Shown here: positions 10,861 through 20,894 of the stretch, piece after piece
Layout of the letters: each line of letters opens with the position of its first letter
Position numbering within the stretch: position 1 is the stretch's first letter
Assembly: GCF_001949145.1 (NCBI RefSeq)
Contig: NW_019091673.1
Span: 261,329-290,824 of the forward strand
DNA length: 29,496 bases
Origin: Acanthaster planci
Taxonomy: Eukaryota; Echinodermata; Asteroidea; Valvatida; Acanthasteridae
Direction: 5' to 3'
Notes under the pieces: generated by a model
The model's database searches: none
Told to the model about the DNA's origin: nothing
The model's input: the letters and a program-made list of their open reading frames with translations, nothing else
Position numbers and translations under genes: made by a program

Positions 10861-11708
10861 ACCCCTTGCCACTGTTATCAACATTTACGTCGCTGTCATC
10901 ATCAGTTGGCGTTGGTAGTGCCAAAGCCGAAGCAATGTGTTCCCGTACAGAAGGACGACTTGGACCAGGCTTAAAGGAGAAGCTGTGCTGGGCTTGGTTG
11001 ATTTTGTTTTCCCTTTGGATGACGTCTTGTTGCTGGCCCAATACTCTGAGATCTTATATCTCGTGTTATCTTCTGTGATGAGCTTGCCCGACACAATCGA
11101 GCTCAGACATCGTCTCTTTTTCGGGATCTTTCAATGACGAGAGAAAACAAATTTGGCTTGTTAACAACAGCGATTGGGATTTTAAAAAAACTTCTTCTCC
11201 TCACACAGATCTGGTCTTGAATCAGGAAGGTCGGCAGATACACGGTCACCTTGGGGGCCAACCACCTGGGAGGCATCACCTTTTTTCCCTCTTGTTTCCG
11301 GGTTAGAAGTGGCACACTTGTTGAGAGCTTTGGCTGGTGCATACATGGCATGATCAACTACACCACCATTCAATGGGTAGATTCCAGCTTTCTTGAAGGA
11401 GCTCCTCAAGTTCTGGGGTGAAAGGGCCTCTGCGTATGCATTGTATACAATCTCACAGATTGAGTATTGGTCGATCCCTGTTGTTGAGTTAGCCCGCATG
11501 TGTCGGTGGCAGAGGGAATTATATATGCTCTCAAATGGTATCAAAACATGCCAGATCAAGTGGCTGCAAGACAAACAGCAAAGTCTTTCGGTCTCTTGCC
11601 CAGTCATCAGTGTTACGTTTATGTGAGATCGATGGCCATCATAAAGGAATATTGGCTCGTCTTTTCATCGGCTTCTTGAGACGTATTTCAAGAAGTGTGA
11701 TGAGAGGT

Positions 11709-11749
11709 ATATCATGAAGATGGAAGTCTCATATCATGAAGATGGAAGT
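11709..11749. repeat. 22-bp tandem duplication in the transposase core
   Basis: ATATCATGAAGATGGAAGT occurs at 11709 and again at 11731. It falls between the first and second catalytic Asp motifs of the pogo-like element and helps break the reading frame. Confidence 0.85.
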
Positions 11750-12133
11750 GGACCAGCCATTGTCGCTTACGGTCCCAACTGTACCAGCTAAGCAACCGTT
11801 AAGTAGCTCCTGTCTCATACGTTGTCCTGGGAATACAAAGTATGGCGGTAGTTGCTGTCCCAGAGCATTACCTGCACCGATGATGGTAACCGTCATTCCT
11901 TTACCACTTGTCATGGCAAGTGGGTTGGATGATGAGGCTGAGCCAATTAACGATGAAAGGTAGGGAACGGTCTTGTTTGACACCCGTCTCATCCACATTG
12001 AACATGCGCTCTGATGCATTCTCCAATTTTTATGCTGTCATCACCTCTTCAAGCCCAGTGAAGTATGCCTTCACCTTTTTTTCAAAGGTTGCCTTTGCTC
12101 TGTACAGATCAAGACTTCGTGGCTTCTTCACCC

Positions 12134-12847
12134 TCAGTTCAAGCCATCTTGACATAAAGCCACGGGACCACTTGAGGCTGATTCGATGATCTTCACCCCG
12201 TTATTAAGACTGACTGCATAATTTGTGGCTACGTCAATGACTTCAGCTCTGCTGTATCCATAGCCCAGTAGAGTCATCTTCTTCAGGTGACTGACCAGGT
12301 TGTTCTCCTCGAGGATGAACAGAGGAGCTGGTCCCGACCTGGTAACTTCTGGATCAACTTTCCCCTGAATGTGATCCTGCAGTGTGGTCTCTGGGACACC
12401 AAACAACCTTGCAGCGCTGCATACTGACTCGTTCTCCTCAACAACTTGCCTGATGTGTTTGTTACCGCTGATGGTGAATAGTTCCAGGAGGTCACACAGA
12501 TAATTAGGTGCTGAGGAGTGAATACATTTAAAAACGAGTCTTGCCACAGCAACTAGTCTTGCCGCAGCAATTTGAACTCTTTGTAATTTGTTAAGTTGAA
12601 CATGTGGCAAATCATAAAACAGGCTATTACAATAATCCAACTTGCCAGTGATGAAAGCATGAATTAAAATAACGAGAATTTTGCGTTTTATGCTATGGAG
12701 ATGATAAAAGCTAGTAGAACAGACTTTCGTAATGTGGGAACACACAGATAAATTGAAGTCAAACAAGAAGCCAAGATTCCTCCGAATGTTCACGGGCACG
12801 ATCTTTGTGTTACCAACTGTGATATAAGGAACATTAACTTCGGACAA
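12134..12847 (-). other. 237-codon open frame fusing LINE and pogo sequence
   Basis: One uninterrupted frame starts in LINE reverse transcriptase (NLGFLFDFNL, KLDYCNSLFYDL). It passes YLCDLLELFTISGNKHIRQ and continues in the pogo helix-turn-helix and linker (AARLFGVPETTLQDH, GYGYSRAEVIDVA). Both halves are fragments with upstream and downstream defects. I read the fusion as chance frame agreement at a junction between two transposon remnants, not as a functional gene. Confidence 0.75.
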
Positions 12848-13423
12848 TTGTTGTTTGGAACCAAGGACAATAAACTCAGTCTTATACTGTCATTTAACAT
12901 CAGTCTGTTATGCAGCATCCACTCTCTAATACCTCGGAGGCAACTCTCCATTGCTCAGACGGCAACCTGTTGATTAATTAAGTTATCAGGTTTAAAAGAT
13001 ATGCAATTGTGTATCATCCGCGTAGCAATGCACATCAGGTAAATGAGTGTCAATGATATAAAATAACCCTGAGGATGAGAGTACATGACGAACAACGGAG
13101 TTCCAAGACAGGAATCTTGTAGAACACCACAGGTAAGATCAAACTTGTCTAACTCGGATCCCTGTATCACCACACGTTGACCTCTGCCGATTAGATAAGA
13201 TGAGAACCAATCCAGTGCAAGACCACATATGCCAAATTTGGACCTATAGTGTGATCAACAGTATCAAACGCAGCACTTTAAGTGTAGTAAAGTAAGTATA
13301 ACGACATGCTGACTGCTCATTTTCATAAGAATGTCATTGTAAACCTTGATGAGAGCCGTTTCAGTACTGTGATTTTTGCGACAGGCAGACTGAAGTAGCG
13401 GACACAGTTTATTAACAGTTGTT
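12478..13423 (-). pseudogene. CR1/L2-type LINE reverse transcriptase, 3' part
   Basis: This is non-LTR retrotransposon ORF2 in shifting frames. It begins with LCPLLQSACRKNHSTETAL (about 13410-13350), continues to the ILMKM region, and reaches HCYADDTQL with the catalytic YADD at 13013-13024. It then gives RNLGFLFDFNLSVCSHI, LIHAFITGKLDYCNSLFYDL, LNKLQRVQIAAARLV and VFKCIHSSAPNYLCDLL. In CR1/L2 elements about 30 residues separate AARLV from the FKCLH motif. They are missing here, replaced by a short AARLV/VARLV duplication. The GVPQGS motif is altered (GVLQDSCLG). The element ends where pogo-like sequence begins, so its 3' end is lost. Confidence 0.9.
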
Positions 13424-14252
13424 TAATCATGCTGTCACAAGTTGGCTCTCGGTTGTCATAGAACCAAAACGACTTCTACATAAAAAATGCAATCCCTTAT
13501 ACAATCAAGAAATTTAAAAAAAAAAACTAAATCAGGCTTAGCTGTGATCTTGATCTTGCTTGATCCAACTTGACCAGTGGACATGGGTGAAGCTCCGAGT
13601 CCTTGGTAGTCCTTCGCTAGGTCAATAGACTCACCGATCCAGCATGATGATGGGGAAAAGGGGGAAAGTGAAGACGATAGAGAGACGAACCGGGTCGGCT
13701 CCCCAAAGCGACATGACCTATGGGTAAGTACCCTGCACCAACAGAGCACACAGGTCAGTGATGAGAAGGAGAAAAGTTTCAACAACTTTTGTCTAACCAG
13801 CAAAGTGCAGACAGCACTTGGAGACAGCCTTCTCATCAGGTCTCAGATCGCTTCTGAGGAGGACAGGGTGACCTGGGCCTCCTATAACGGGTGGGCCATG
13901 TGCTCGGAACAATTGATGCAGTATGGTCTTTAGTCACTAAGTTTTCTTGGATAAGGAATGATCTCGTCTTTCGTAATTAAGACTTTCTAAAGATCACGTA
14001 CCAGGATGTGGTCTCAATTTTATAGTCAGTTTAAGGTTATTCGCCCATTTCTTAGATGCATTGGTCAAGAAAACATATAGTCAGTCGGAAAAGGAAAAAA
14101 ACACGGGAAAAGTGGAAACACATAGATTAGGCAGATGGTTTCTCCCGTCCGGCCTTCTTGGAGAGGGGTGTGCTGTGGTCAACACACTTCCGTGGGAATG
14201 ACACTTAGTCGGAACCAACATCTTTAAGTGGCATTCTAACAGGGTCCAACAA
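13424..14252. mobile_element. ~0.8-kb sequence separating the two LINE halves
   Basis: LINE coding sequence stops after AVFNQV at about 14253 and resumes at TVNKLCPLLQ at about 13423. In the family these motifs are almost adjacent, so the sequence between is an insertion or other rearrangement. It contains an A run (13510-13525) and a plus-strand open frame from about 13607 to the stop near 13933 (~108 codons). That frame has an acidic HDDGEKGESEDDRE stretch and ends in VTWASYNGWAMCSEQL. No start codon, terminal repeats or target-site duplication were found, and I do not recognise the protein. Confidence 0.6.
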
Positions 14253-14530
14253 TGCACTTGGTTAAAAACAGCCCTTTCAATCAATTTTGACACAAATGAA
14301 AGATTGCTAACCGGCCGGTAGTTTTCTAACACCTGCTCAAGATGCTTTTTCAAAATAGATGTAACTAAGGACTTCTTCCACTCAGTGGGAAAAGTGCCAG
14401 AAGTAAGCGAACTATTGATATTTCTAGTAATAGCTGGAAGTAAGACATCAATACAATCAACCACTAAAGCTGTTGGCATAGGATCAAGAGAGCAAGATCT
14501 AAGGGCTGAATCCCTAATAATTAACTGTAA
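14253..14530 (-). pseudogene. CR1/L2-type LINE reverse transcriptase, N-terminal part
   Basis: The frame reads RDSALRSCSLDPMPTALVV, DVLLPAITRNINSSLTSGTF, EWKKSLVTSILKK, then ENYRPVSNLSFVSKLIERAV and FNQV. This is the opening of the CR1/L2 reverse transcriptase domain, where SC.LDP.PT and NYRPVSNL are standard. It continues in the segment at 13423-12478 after the intervening insert. The endonuclease domain expected upstream (above 14530) is not visible, so the copy is 5'-truncated. Confidence 0.9.
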
Positions 14531-15158
14531 TTACAATAACTTTGTCTAATCAACGAAAGCCAAAAGCCATTGTGAATTACCTTTCTTTAAAATGTATCAG
14601 TCTACGCCTTAAGCATCTATGTGCTTATATTTTTTAAAAATTATTTTCATGGGAAATATAAGCATATTGCAATATGTTAATTCATCCCATGTGTGATTGC
14701 ACAACCTTTCAGGTATTAATTTTTCAAGCATTAAGAAAATGATGTAACGAATGTGTATTTTTCGTATGTTTCTCCGCATTCTCAGTTGTCAATTGAGTCA
14801 CGTGACTTCAGTAATACACGAACAACGTTTTTGAAAAGTAATCTGAAACTTTTAGTGACACTAACGAATATTTTAATTGCCCCGCAAGGTAAAATGTTTT
14901 TGAAGCTTGGATACTACAGGCCTAAATACATCAACTTTAGATAATTACGAGTGCAACTTGTCGGTAGGGCCTTAACTTTCCACTTAGTTCGATGAGCGAG
15001 GAGAATAGGACTTCTTCGGCACGTTTGGTGGTATTTTGCCTTACTCGAAGCTTACATCGTGCGGCGCAACACAGTAGGTAAGAGTGCGAAAACAGGGCCC
15101 CTCGAAATCGGGGCCCCGGGCCCACGATATATGTATCAATATACGGTGTAGGACAAGC
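14531..15158. other. No recognisable gene
   Basis: AT-rich sequence up to about 14940, then moderately GC-rich. A 63-codon plus frame (14753-14944) has no recognisable motif. Confidence 0.4.
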
Positions 15159-15710
15159 GCATACTAGTCGTACTAATCAGCGTCAACACACCGTCAACAC
15201 ACGTCAACACATTGATAGTAACGTCAACACACCACCAACACTTACAAAATGCATTGAAACCAGACGTATCGAACTGTAATGTATACGCTCAGGAATAATT
15301 TCTATTTCATCAAGTTTACATTTTACTACATTTCAAGGGTTTTTTTTCACGCAAAAAATTGTCTCTGGGCAGCGCCGCTGTTCGCCGCCATCTTGCCTTC
15401 TCACGGCATTTGGACTGAACCGTGGTTTACTGTATAAAGGTGACCCCCGGTAGGGTAATGATATGGTCCGTCTGATCGATGCAACATGGCTACCGGCCAC
15501 CGTCTTTCGTGGTTGTGCGGAGGGTGTTATTTTCGTGAAATAAAACGGCTCCCCCCCCCAATGTCGCCTACTGTTGTTGGCCAAATTGTATTTTAGGCAT
15601 AATAGGCCTAATGCTATCGAATTGAGTATTTGTTAACTTAGAAGGTGCTTTGGGTGAGTTGACGGTGTGTCGACGTTGCGTTGACGTTAATTAGTACGAT
15701 CGGTGCATAC
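15159..15710. mobile_element. MITE-like element with inverted ends and GCATAC flanks
   Basis: TCGTACTAAT (15168-15177) is repeated inverted as ATTAGTACGA (15690-15699). Inward of each copy, similar CGTCAACAC-type sequence continues in inverted orientation (15181-15230 against 15661-15687). GCATAC occurs in direct orientation just outside both ends (15159-15164 and 15705-15710), a candidate 6-bp target duplication. The left arm holds four CGTCAACAC copies. The interior (~450 bp) includes a C run near 15551 and no recognisable protein. Confidence 0.6.
15181..15240 (+). repeat. CGTCAACAC short repeat cluster
   Basis: CGTCAACAC occurs four times within 60 bases, followed by the variant ACCAACAC. 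It lies inside the left arm of the MITE-like element. Confidence 0.85.
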
Positions 15711-17462
15711 AGTTCGGCAATACAAACATTTTACAGTGCTTACCTTAAAAACTTTAAAGTACTCGGGAAAACAGTAAATCGGCAAGGCCTACTTCGTAAG
15801 TGATTCGTGTGGCCCTTTTGTAATTAAGGTCTACATGTACGTTTGTAGACCCTGCCAATGTTGACTTGAAATAAAGTTTGTAAAAATTCTTTTGGGCCTT
15901 GGAGTTCATGTTTGTTTTTGTTATTAAAATGAAAATCTTTGTTCTTGTGTGAGATGAGACGAGACGTAGAATTTTTATTTTTTGTCTCCTTTCTTTTATT
16001 TGGTACAAATTATATATCAACACAACCGAATGTTTTGTTCAACTGTTTGACCCATATGCATTTTTTTGGGGGGGGGAGAGTGGTAAAAATGTTTGTGTGT
16101 ATGCATAGGGGCTTTAAATTATTATTTTTGTTTGTTTAAACAGTGGTTGAAAATATTAAAGTGAATGTTGTGTTGAAGTGTTGTAATTCCTGCCCTTTTT
16201 GAAGGCAGAATAAATGGGCAATCCTTGCTACTGTTGGAGGCACTGATAGCATCCATTGTTAGACCCTGGATGGCGAACCTGAATTTATCCATCAACCTCG
16301 ACAAGTGGCTGAAGACATGGCAGATCCATGTGCAATGATAAAAACAGAGTATGAATGGAAAAATCATGTGATCTTTCTAAAGTACTGGTTGATCACAAGT
16401 TTGGCACTGATTTCTAACCCAAAATAGTCTTAGCTCACTGTCAGCTCTGAAAGAATACTCTGTTATCATTTAGCCTTGGATTTGAAGGTCCCAAGCCCTT
16501 AGACAAAAGCAGAGGGAAAACCATTGCTACAGAAGTAAGGAGTGCACTTTATTTTCCTGAGAATGCACCTGCAAGTGTGATGGATTGAATGTGTTGGAAA
16601 TCATGGAAGACTCTTGACATCGTAAAATTCTAGCCGTTTGTTGAAAAACGTAGGAAATTGCAATTCCTAAGGTTTTTTTGTTCAACACCACTTTAAATGA
16701 AAGACAGTAGAGCTTTTTTTTGAAAAAGTACAGTCAACTCTCGACATATTACTTTGTTTACTGCATGACTATCAAAAACAACTTGGAAAAATGTAGAAAA
16801 GCATCCATTAAAAAATGGGGATTCAAAGTAGTACGTGTACATGCATTTTGTTTTAGCATTGTTTTTGTGTGATGTGAGTTGACTGTATTCACACCATTAT
16901 TAACAAATTTGTGGAAGTGAACTAGCAAAGCTACCGAATTGGAAATGTAACCGGTTCACCAAAGAAAGCAAAACTCTCACCAGTTGTTCACATCATTCAA
17001 AGACCATGGTTTTTATTTCAGAAGAAGCATTTGTCACATTCTTATACGCAAGAAATTGAAAGCATTTGAGTCATGGGTTACATAAGTTCATATGTGTACA
17101 CTACTTTGTTGAGTTTTCTGATGTTTTCTGATTTGATTTGCTGATGGAATGCAGTGTTTTCAACTGGAAATTGTCATTGGTGGATTGTACTGTTGAGTTT
17201 GCAGTTTTTCCACCCCACCCAAAAAGGATTTCTGTTCCGGTTGGCCTCTTAATGTTCTCTTAAATCAGCTTGGACAGGCAGTCGTGTGAAGTCAACCATG
17301 ATAGTGATTTCATGAATGTAGAGAGGTTCCACAGGCTACCATTCCCGAGCAGTCACCCCATGTTACGAAATAAAGCTGAGTGCTTGAAAAAAATGAAAAT
17401 TTGTCCTAAGAATTTTTCTTTGTACCTGTAAACGTCCTGGAAAATTTGGGAAGAAATCTTAA
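15711..17462. other. No recognisable gene
   Basis: Mostly AT-rich sequence, 3' of the broken transposase-like gene. I find no motif, exon or RNA gene. A G run lies near 16069-16076. Confidence 0.4.
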
Positions 17463-17757
17463 TTATGAAGTTCCAAATGAAAGTCCAGTTTTCTTTGAAC
17501 AGGTATGAAACTTGGACTTGGCAAAAATGAGGAAATTAAAATCTTCACAATGTTTTCCAGTTTTCAATGGCATGAGTGTTGCCTCCTCAGCTGTGTTTGG
17601 TAGAATGTGATAAACGTGGGGGTTCCCTGATAGGGGGTTGCAGGATGATGGTGGGCCTCTCCGCTGGTGGGGGCTCTGGCAATGTGAGGGGGGCCGAGGC
17701 AGATTGACGCCCATCTCGAGCACCACCTGCTCCTGCCCCTTTGATTTCTTGTTGTGC
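17463..17757 (-). CDS. Last exon of the DUF6729-like gene
   Basis: A strong acceptor (polypyrimidine run then AATCAG) precedes 17757. The frame gives HNKKSKGQEQVVLEMGVNLP, a Pro/Ser/His-rich stretch and HVYHILPNTAEEATL, ending at a stop at 17463. The YH.LP.NTA motif is near the C-terminus in relatives. Confidence 0.7.
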
Positions 17758-18113
17758 CTGATTGAAGAAAGAAATGATATGGTTTGAATAGGTGATTGTT
17801 TGCTATCAATATAGCACAGACTCTGTTGAACTTTGTACCCTCCTGACATTAGAAACTGTACTTCGTAACCGAATGTTTGGATTAGATCGTTACTTTTCCT
17901 TTTTTCCGCATGTCACAATCTCTGGATAAATTGCATGAGGGTTGGCATGTAATAACCTATTTTCACCCAATGACAGTGTATCTTTTTTGTCCCCCTTTGG
18001 CGTGGGGGGGGGGAGTGATGGCCGATCAAACATTTCAGTGCTCTCTGCCTTAGGAACCTTTCCTTTTATTCGCATTGACTCACACCACATTAAAATGAAT
18101 TAACAAATCACAC

Positions 18114-18184
18114 CAGTGGATGAGGGTTCGCTGGTTGATTTCCATCAACAGGACTTTTTGTCGGATGTTTGTGTAGGCCAAATT
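18114..18184 (-). CDS. Short exon k2 of the DUF6729-like gene
   Basis: The frame gives AYTNIRQKVLLMEINQRTL and IHW, with the donor splitting the Trp codon (CACTG|GTGTGA). Splicing to the next exon restores LIHWHNKKSK exactly. The acceptor is weak, and the join to exon k does not keep phase, so an intervening piece may have been lost. Confidence 0.6.
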
Positions 18185-18286
18185 CTTTGTTTTTTATTCA
18201 TGACAAAGAAACTCTTATTGAAGACCTCTTATTGAAGAGAATCAACTGTGAATTGGTACATGTATGACTTGTTGACTCGTCCATAC

Positions 18287-18543
18287 CTTCTAGTGTTGCC
18301 AATGCCAGCAATCACAGAAGTCCCTTTTGAGTGTTTGAACCTCCCCTTTGAGAGCTTAGGCTGGTGGTGGGGTTTGCGGCGAACAGTCTTGTCAAAACTG
18401 TGGAGTGCATTCCACAGTTTGATAATGTTGTCCGAAAGGCTCTGGCTGAAGACACCACTTTCGTGCCGGAACTGAAAGAGGCAGTCTGTGAGAGCCTCCA
18501 CCCTGTTGTACCCAGGAATGTTGCGTACATCAATGCTGTCGTC
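18287..18543 (-). CDS. Exon k of the DUF6729-like gene (C-terminal DNA-binding-like block)
   Basis: The acceptor is CTTTTTTGCAG and the donor AGAAG|GTATGG. The frame gives DDSIDVRNIPGYNRVEALTD, FRHESGVFSQSLSDNIIKLW, then NALHSFDKTVRRKPHHQPKL and SKGRFKHSKGTSVIAGIGNT. The basic GRFK..KG segment is conserved in the family as I remember it. Whether it binds DNA is unknown. Confidence 0.8.
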
Positions 18544-18676
18544 CTGCAAAAAAGACAAGAATTGAGTGGAATTTTCAGATACAAAACATGAAGCAGTAGT
18601 GACATTTTCTATTTCTGCATACAATATAATGGCTCAAGGTCTGTCCATGAACTCAGTTGTTTTACATTGTACTTAC

Positions 18677-19042
18677 AGGCTCTTCTTTGTAATCAGGTGG
18701 GTCCTCAAGCTTCGCGGCTTCTTCGGTGACTGGTGGTACAAGGACAAGGAGAAGTTCATAGTCAAGGGGAGGCTGGGTGGTCACTGGTTGGTCGGCATCT
18801 GATGGACTTGGTGGTCTTTGAGACAGCGTGGTTGGCTTGGCTCGGCGTGGACTTGATGAGGCCCTGGGTGCATTGATCTTGCTTGATGACGATGCTGCAT
18901 CACCTGCTCCAGGAGGATGAATGTCTGTTGGGTGGCCCTGGTTTGGAGTTGGCAGTGGTTGCTCCAGCTTGTCAATAGGCAGCACAACTGGCCGGGAAGT
19001 TGGTTCCAATAGGTCTCTTAAATGACATCCTACGGCCCAGCA
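18677..19042 (-). CDS. Exon j of the DUF6729-like gene (Pro/Ser-rich linker)
   Basis: The acceptor is TTCTCCTGCAG and the donor GAGCCT|GTAAGT. The frame gives LEPTSRPVVLPIDKLEQPLP and a Ser/Pro/Ala-rich region, ending VPPVTEEAAKLEDPPDYKEE. Joining to exon k keeps frame. The low-complexity composition suggests a disordered linker. Confidence 0.65.
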
Positions 19043-19154
19043 CTGCAGGAGAAAAAACCAAAAACGAGGCAGGCATTTAATTTTTCAAGTACTGTTTGTG
19101 TTGTAGGAAAACTGTTACAGTGGTTACAAGAACAAAGAAAAAAACGATACTTAC

Positions 19155-19346
19155 TTGCTGTTGGCGGTACCACTTTTAGGGGTGGCTCCACTGCCTCATC
19201 CAGTGGAGGGATGGTGGGGTCCAACTCTGCCTCATCCTCCTGGTAGGCCTCATCGTCGCCATCAATCTAGTCAACCTCAGCGTCACCGGGGAGTACTCTC
19301 CAAGGACCGTATTGGTCTGATTGTAGAGGTACTCAACCCCAATGAG
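19155..19346 (-). pseudogene. Exon i of the DUF6729-like gene (frameshift and stop)
   Basis: The acceptor is TTACGACAG and the donor AGCAA|GTAAGT. It begins LIGVEYLYNQTNTVLGEYSP, then changes frame to an acidic stretch (IDGDDEAYQEDEAELDP) with a TAG just before it, and ends PLDEAVEPPLKVVPPTA. The acidic composition downstream is typical of a linker. The frameshift and stop add to the evidence that this copy is inactive. Confidence 0.7.
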
Positions 19347-19501
19347 CTGTCGTAAGTCCAGAGAAAAAGCAAGATGTTTTTTGTTTTTTTCTTCGGAAGA
19401 TGCACAGCTAATTTGGTCTGCATGAAGACAATGAACCTACATACAAGAATCTGCCATCACAAAATGGAGTTGTCCAAAGAACTAGGAATTTTATTGCATA
19501 C

Positions 19502-19711
19502 CAGTGTACTTCTGGGAGATGCTGTGGGTGGGGTTGATGGCTTTGCCGAGCAAACGTTGTCCCAGTTGGTCCACAGCATGCTGCAGGTAGCCGCTGTAGA
19601 CCCGGTGTTCAGGGGCATCAGCGGCGATGGCGTCTGCTGCTCGGTCTGTGTTCCAACGGACTAGTCCATCCATGAGATATGCTTGGTAATGCACGTCGTT
19701 GGCGGTGGTCC
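19502..19711 (-). CDS. Exon h of the DUF6729-like gene
   Basis: The acceptor is AATTTGCAG and the donor ACTG|GTATGC. The frame gives TTANDVHYQAYLMDGLVRWN, TDRAADAIAADAPEH and YSGYLQHAVDQLGQRLLGK. The g|h junction gives IPG|TTAND, as expected for the family. The next junction (h|i) is out of phase by my boundaries. Confidence 0.8.
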
Positions 19712-19833
19712 CTGCAAATTTAAGTCCAAAATTTAATCAAAGCTTGGGGTTCCTACTTATATGCCAATGCAAAACCTAGAATGGCTGTGTACAGTAGTGA
19801 AAATCTCTATAAACAAAACAAGTGAAGTTTTAC

Positions 19834-20387
19834 CAGGAATGAATCGGTTAAGGTGGTTGTGGAAGGACCCTCGGTAGGTGGGGAGTTCTACAAAACCTAT
19901 GCAGGCCTCCCCTGTCTTAGTGTACAGTTGCACCCCAAGTGGGTCCTGGATGCAAACGATGTGCTTTTTCTGGGACTCCCAGATGTCCCAGATGCGGGCC
20001 GAGTCAAACAGAGGAATGCCCATGGTGTCGCGCCCCTGCTCGCCGTCCAAGGTAGAGATGAGGTCCTTGATGAGGCAAGTAGTCTCCTCTACACCACGGG
20101 TTGTCCGTCTGCAGTAGCAGGCCAAGGCTCTCTTGCCCATACTGTTGGTCACGTCTTCATCTGAGGGCCTGCTGATGTTCCGGGCCATCAGCTGATTCAT
20201 CTTTGCCTCTCTCAGACGGTTGACATCCTCTGCACTCCATGAGAAGATGCGTGCAGAAAGTCGCCACAGGAAGAACGGGTACAGTTGATGGGACTCCGTT
20301 GAGCAGGTGGAGGCAAATCTCCTCATGAAGTGCCAGATGTCAAGACGGACTTGCAGATTTGGCCAGCCATTGAAGAGTCCGGATGTC
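19834..20387 (-). CDS. Exon g of the DUF6729-like gene (core, RLDIWHFMRR)
   Basis: The acceptor is CTACAAAG and the donor TCCTG|GTAAAA. This is the longest intact exon (554 bp). The frame gives GLFNGWPNLQVRLDIWHFMR, STESHQLYPFFLWRLSARIF, REAKMNQLMARNISRPS, then ACYCRRTTRGVEETTCLIKD and LDGEQGRDTMGIPLFDSARI. It ends with WESQKKHIVCIQDPLGVQLY and HNHLNRFIPG. RLDIWHF matches the D..H pattern following the second catalytic Asp in several DDE families. Both junctions (f|g and g|h) keep frame. Its 184 codons have no internal stop, in contrast to exon e. Confidence 0.85.
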
Positions 20388-20510
20388 CTTTGTAGGCAAA
20401 ATAAGTCCATAACTCTGTTGTTACATTTTCCATAAATTGTTTGGTGATATTTGGTTCACAAGAAAGAGAAAGACATTACTAAAATTGACCACAAATCATG
20501 CCTGCCTCAC

Positions 20511-20725
20511 CTGGTACCGCAGCAGTCTCTGTCTACGTAAACTACCTCCGGGGGGGGGGGCACACCGGCATCCTGGTACCGCTCGACAAGGCCGCGGGTT
20601 ATCTTGCGTAGACCTTGGCCTTCTGCAGCTGTCAAGACGCTCATCAGGACTTGGCCGTGTTCATTGCCAACGTTGGTGGCCCATGCTGCGGTACCTCGAG
20701 AATGGCCAGCAAGTTTCCTTGCGAC
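20511..20725 (-). CDS. Exon f of the DUF6729-like gene (first putative catalytic Asp)
   Basis: The acceptor is TTTAATGCAG and the donor CCAG|GTGAGG. The intact frame gives VARKLAGHSRGTAAWATNVG, NEHGQVLMSVLTAAEGQG and EVVYVDRDCCGTR. VDRDCC has the look of a strand-1-type catalytic Asp in an RNase-H-fold transposase, which is inference only. An eleven-base C run (20550-20560 as G on plus) codes for the proline stretch before EVVYVD. Joining to exon g keeps frame. Confidence 0.8.
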
Positions 20726-20894
20726 CTGCATTAAATATTTAAAGAGAAAATTAGCCTCAAGAAGAACGATACAAAACAGGAACCTACTCTACAAACTCGA
20801 CTTAAAATATATAGCATTCACAAACTTAGGAAACAATTGCTGGGTTAAGTATGTAAGCGGACTACTACGCTTTTTTAAAGTAACACATTATCAT

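Larger units (their letters stand above)
10663..12478 (-). pseudogene. Decayed pogo/Tigger-like transposase
   Basis: This is a Tc1/mariner-pogo family transposase in several frames. Domains in order from the N-terminal side: a psq-type helix-turn-helix (SVCSAARLFGVPETTLQDH, about 12440-12380), then a RW.ELR..KPRSLDLYRA segment (about 12150-12090). The DDE core follows: FNVDETG with Asp at 11991-11993, NALGQQLPPYFVFPG, YDGHRSHI with Asp at 11638-11640, and QPLD with Asp at 11555-11557. Next come YNSLCHRHMRAN, FKKAGIYPLN, a KRRCLSSIVSGKLITED tail and a Cys/His finger ending at TAA 10663-10665. There are at least four frame changes and an internal stop after the RAKATF block. A 22-bp tandem duplication (11709-11749) disrupts the core. 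The first ~25 residues are missing because LINE sequence joins directly at about 12478. Terminal inverted repeats were not found. The copy is clearly inactive. Confidence 0.9.

Noticed and set aside
19757-20742. Several plus-strand frames opposite exons f and g (for example 19853-20164 and 20437-20742)
   Set aside because: They are antisense shadows of the conserved minus-strand exons.
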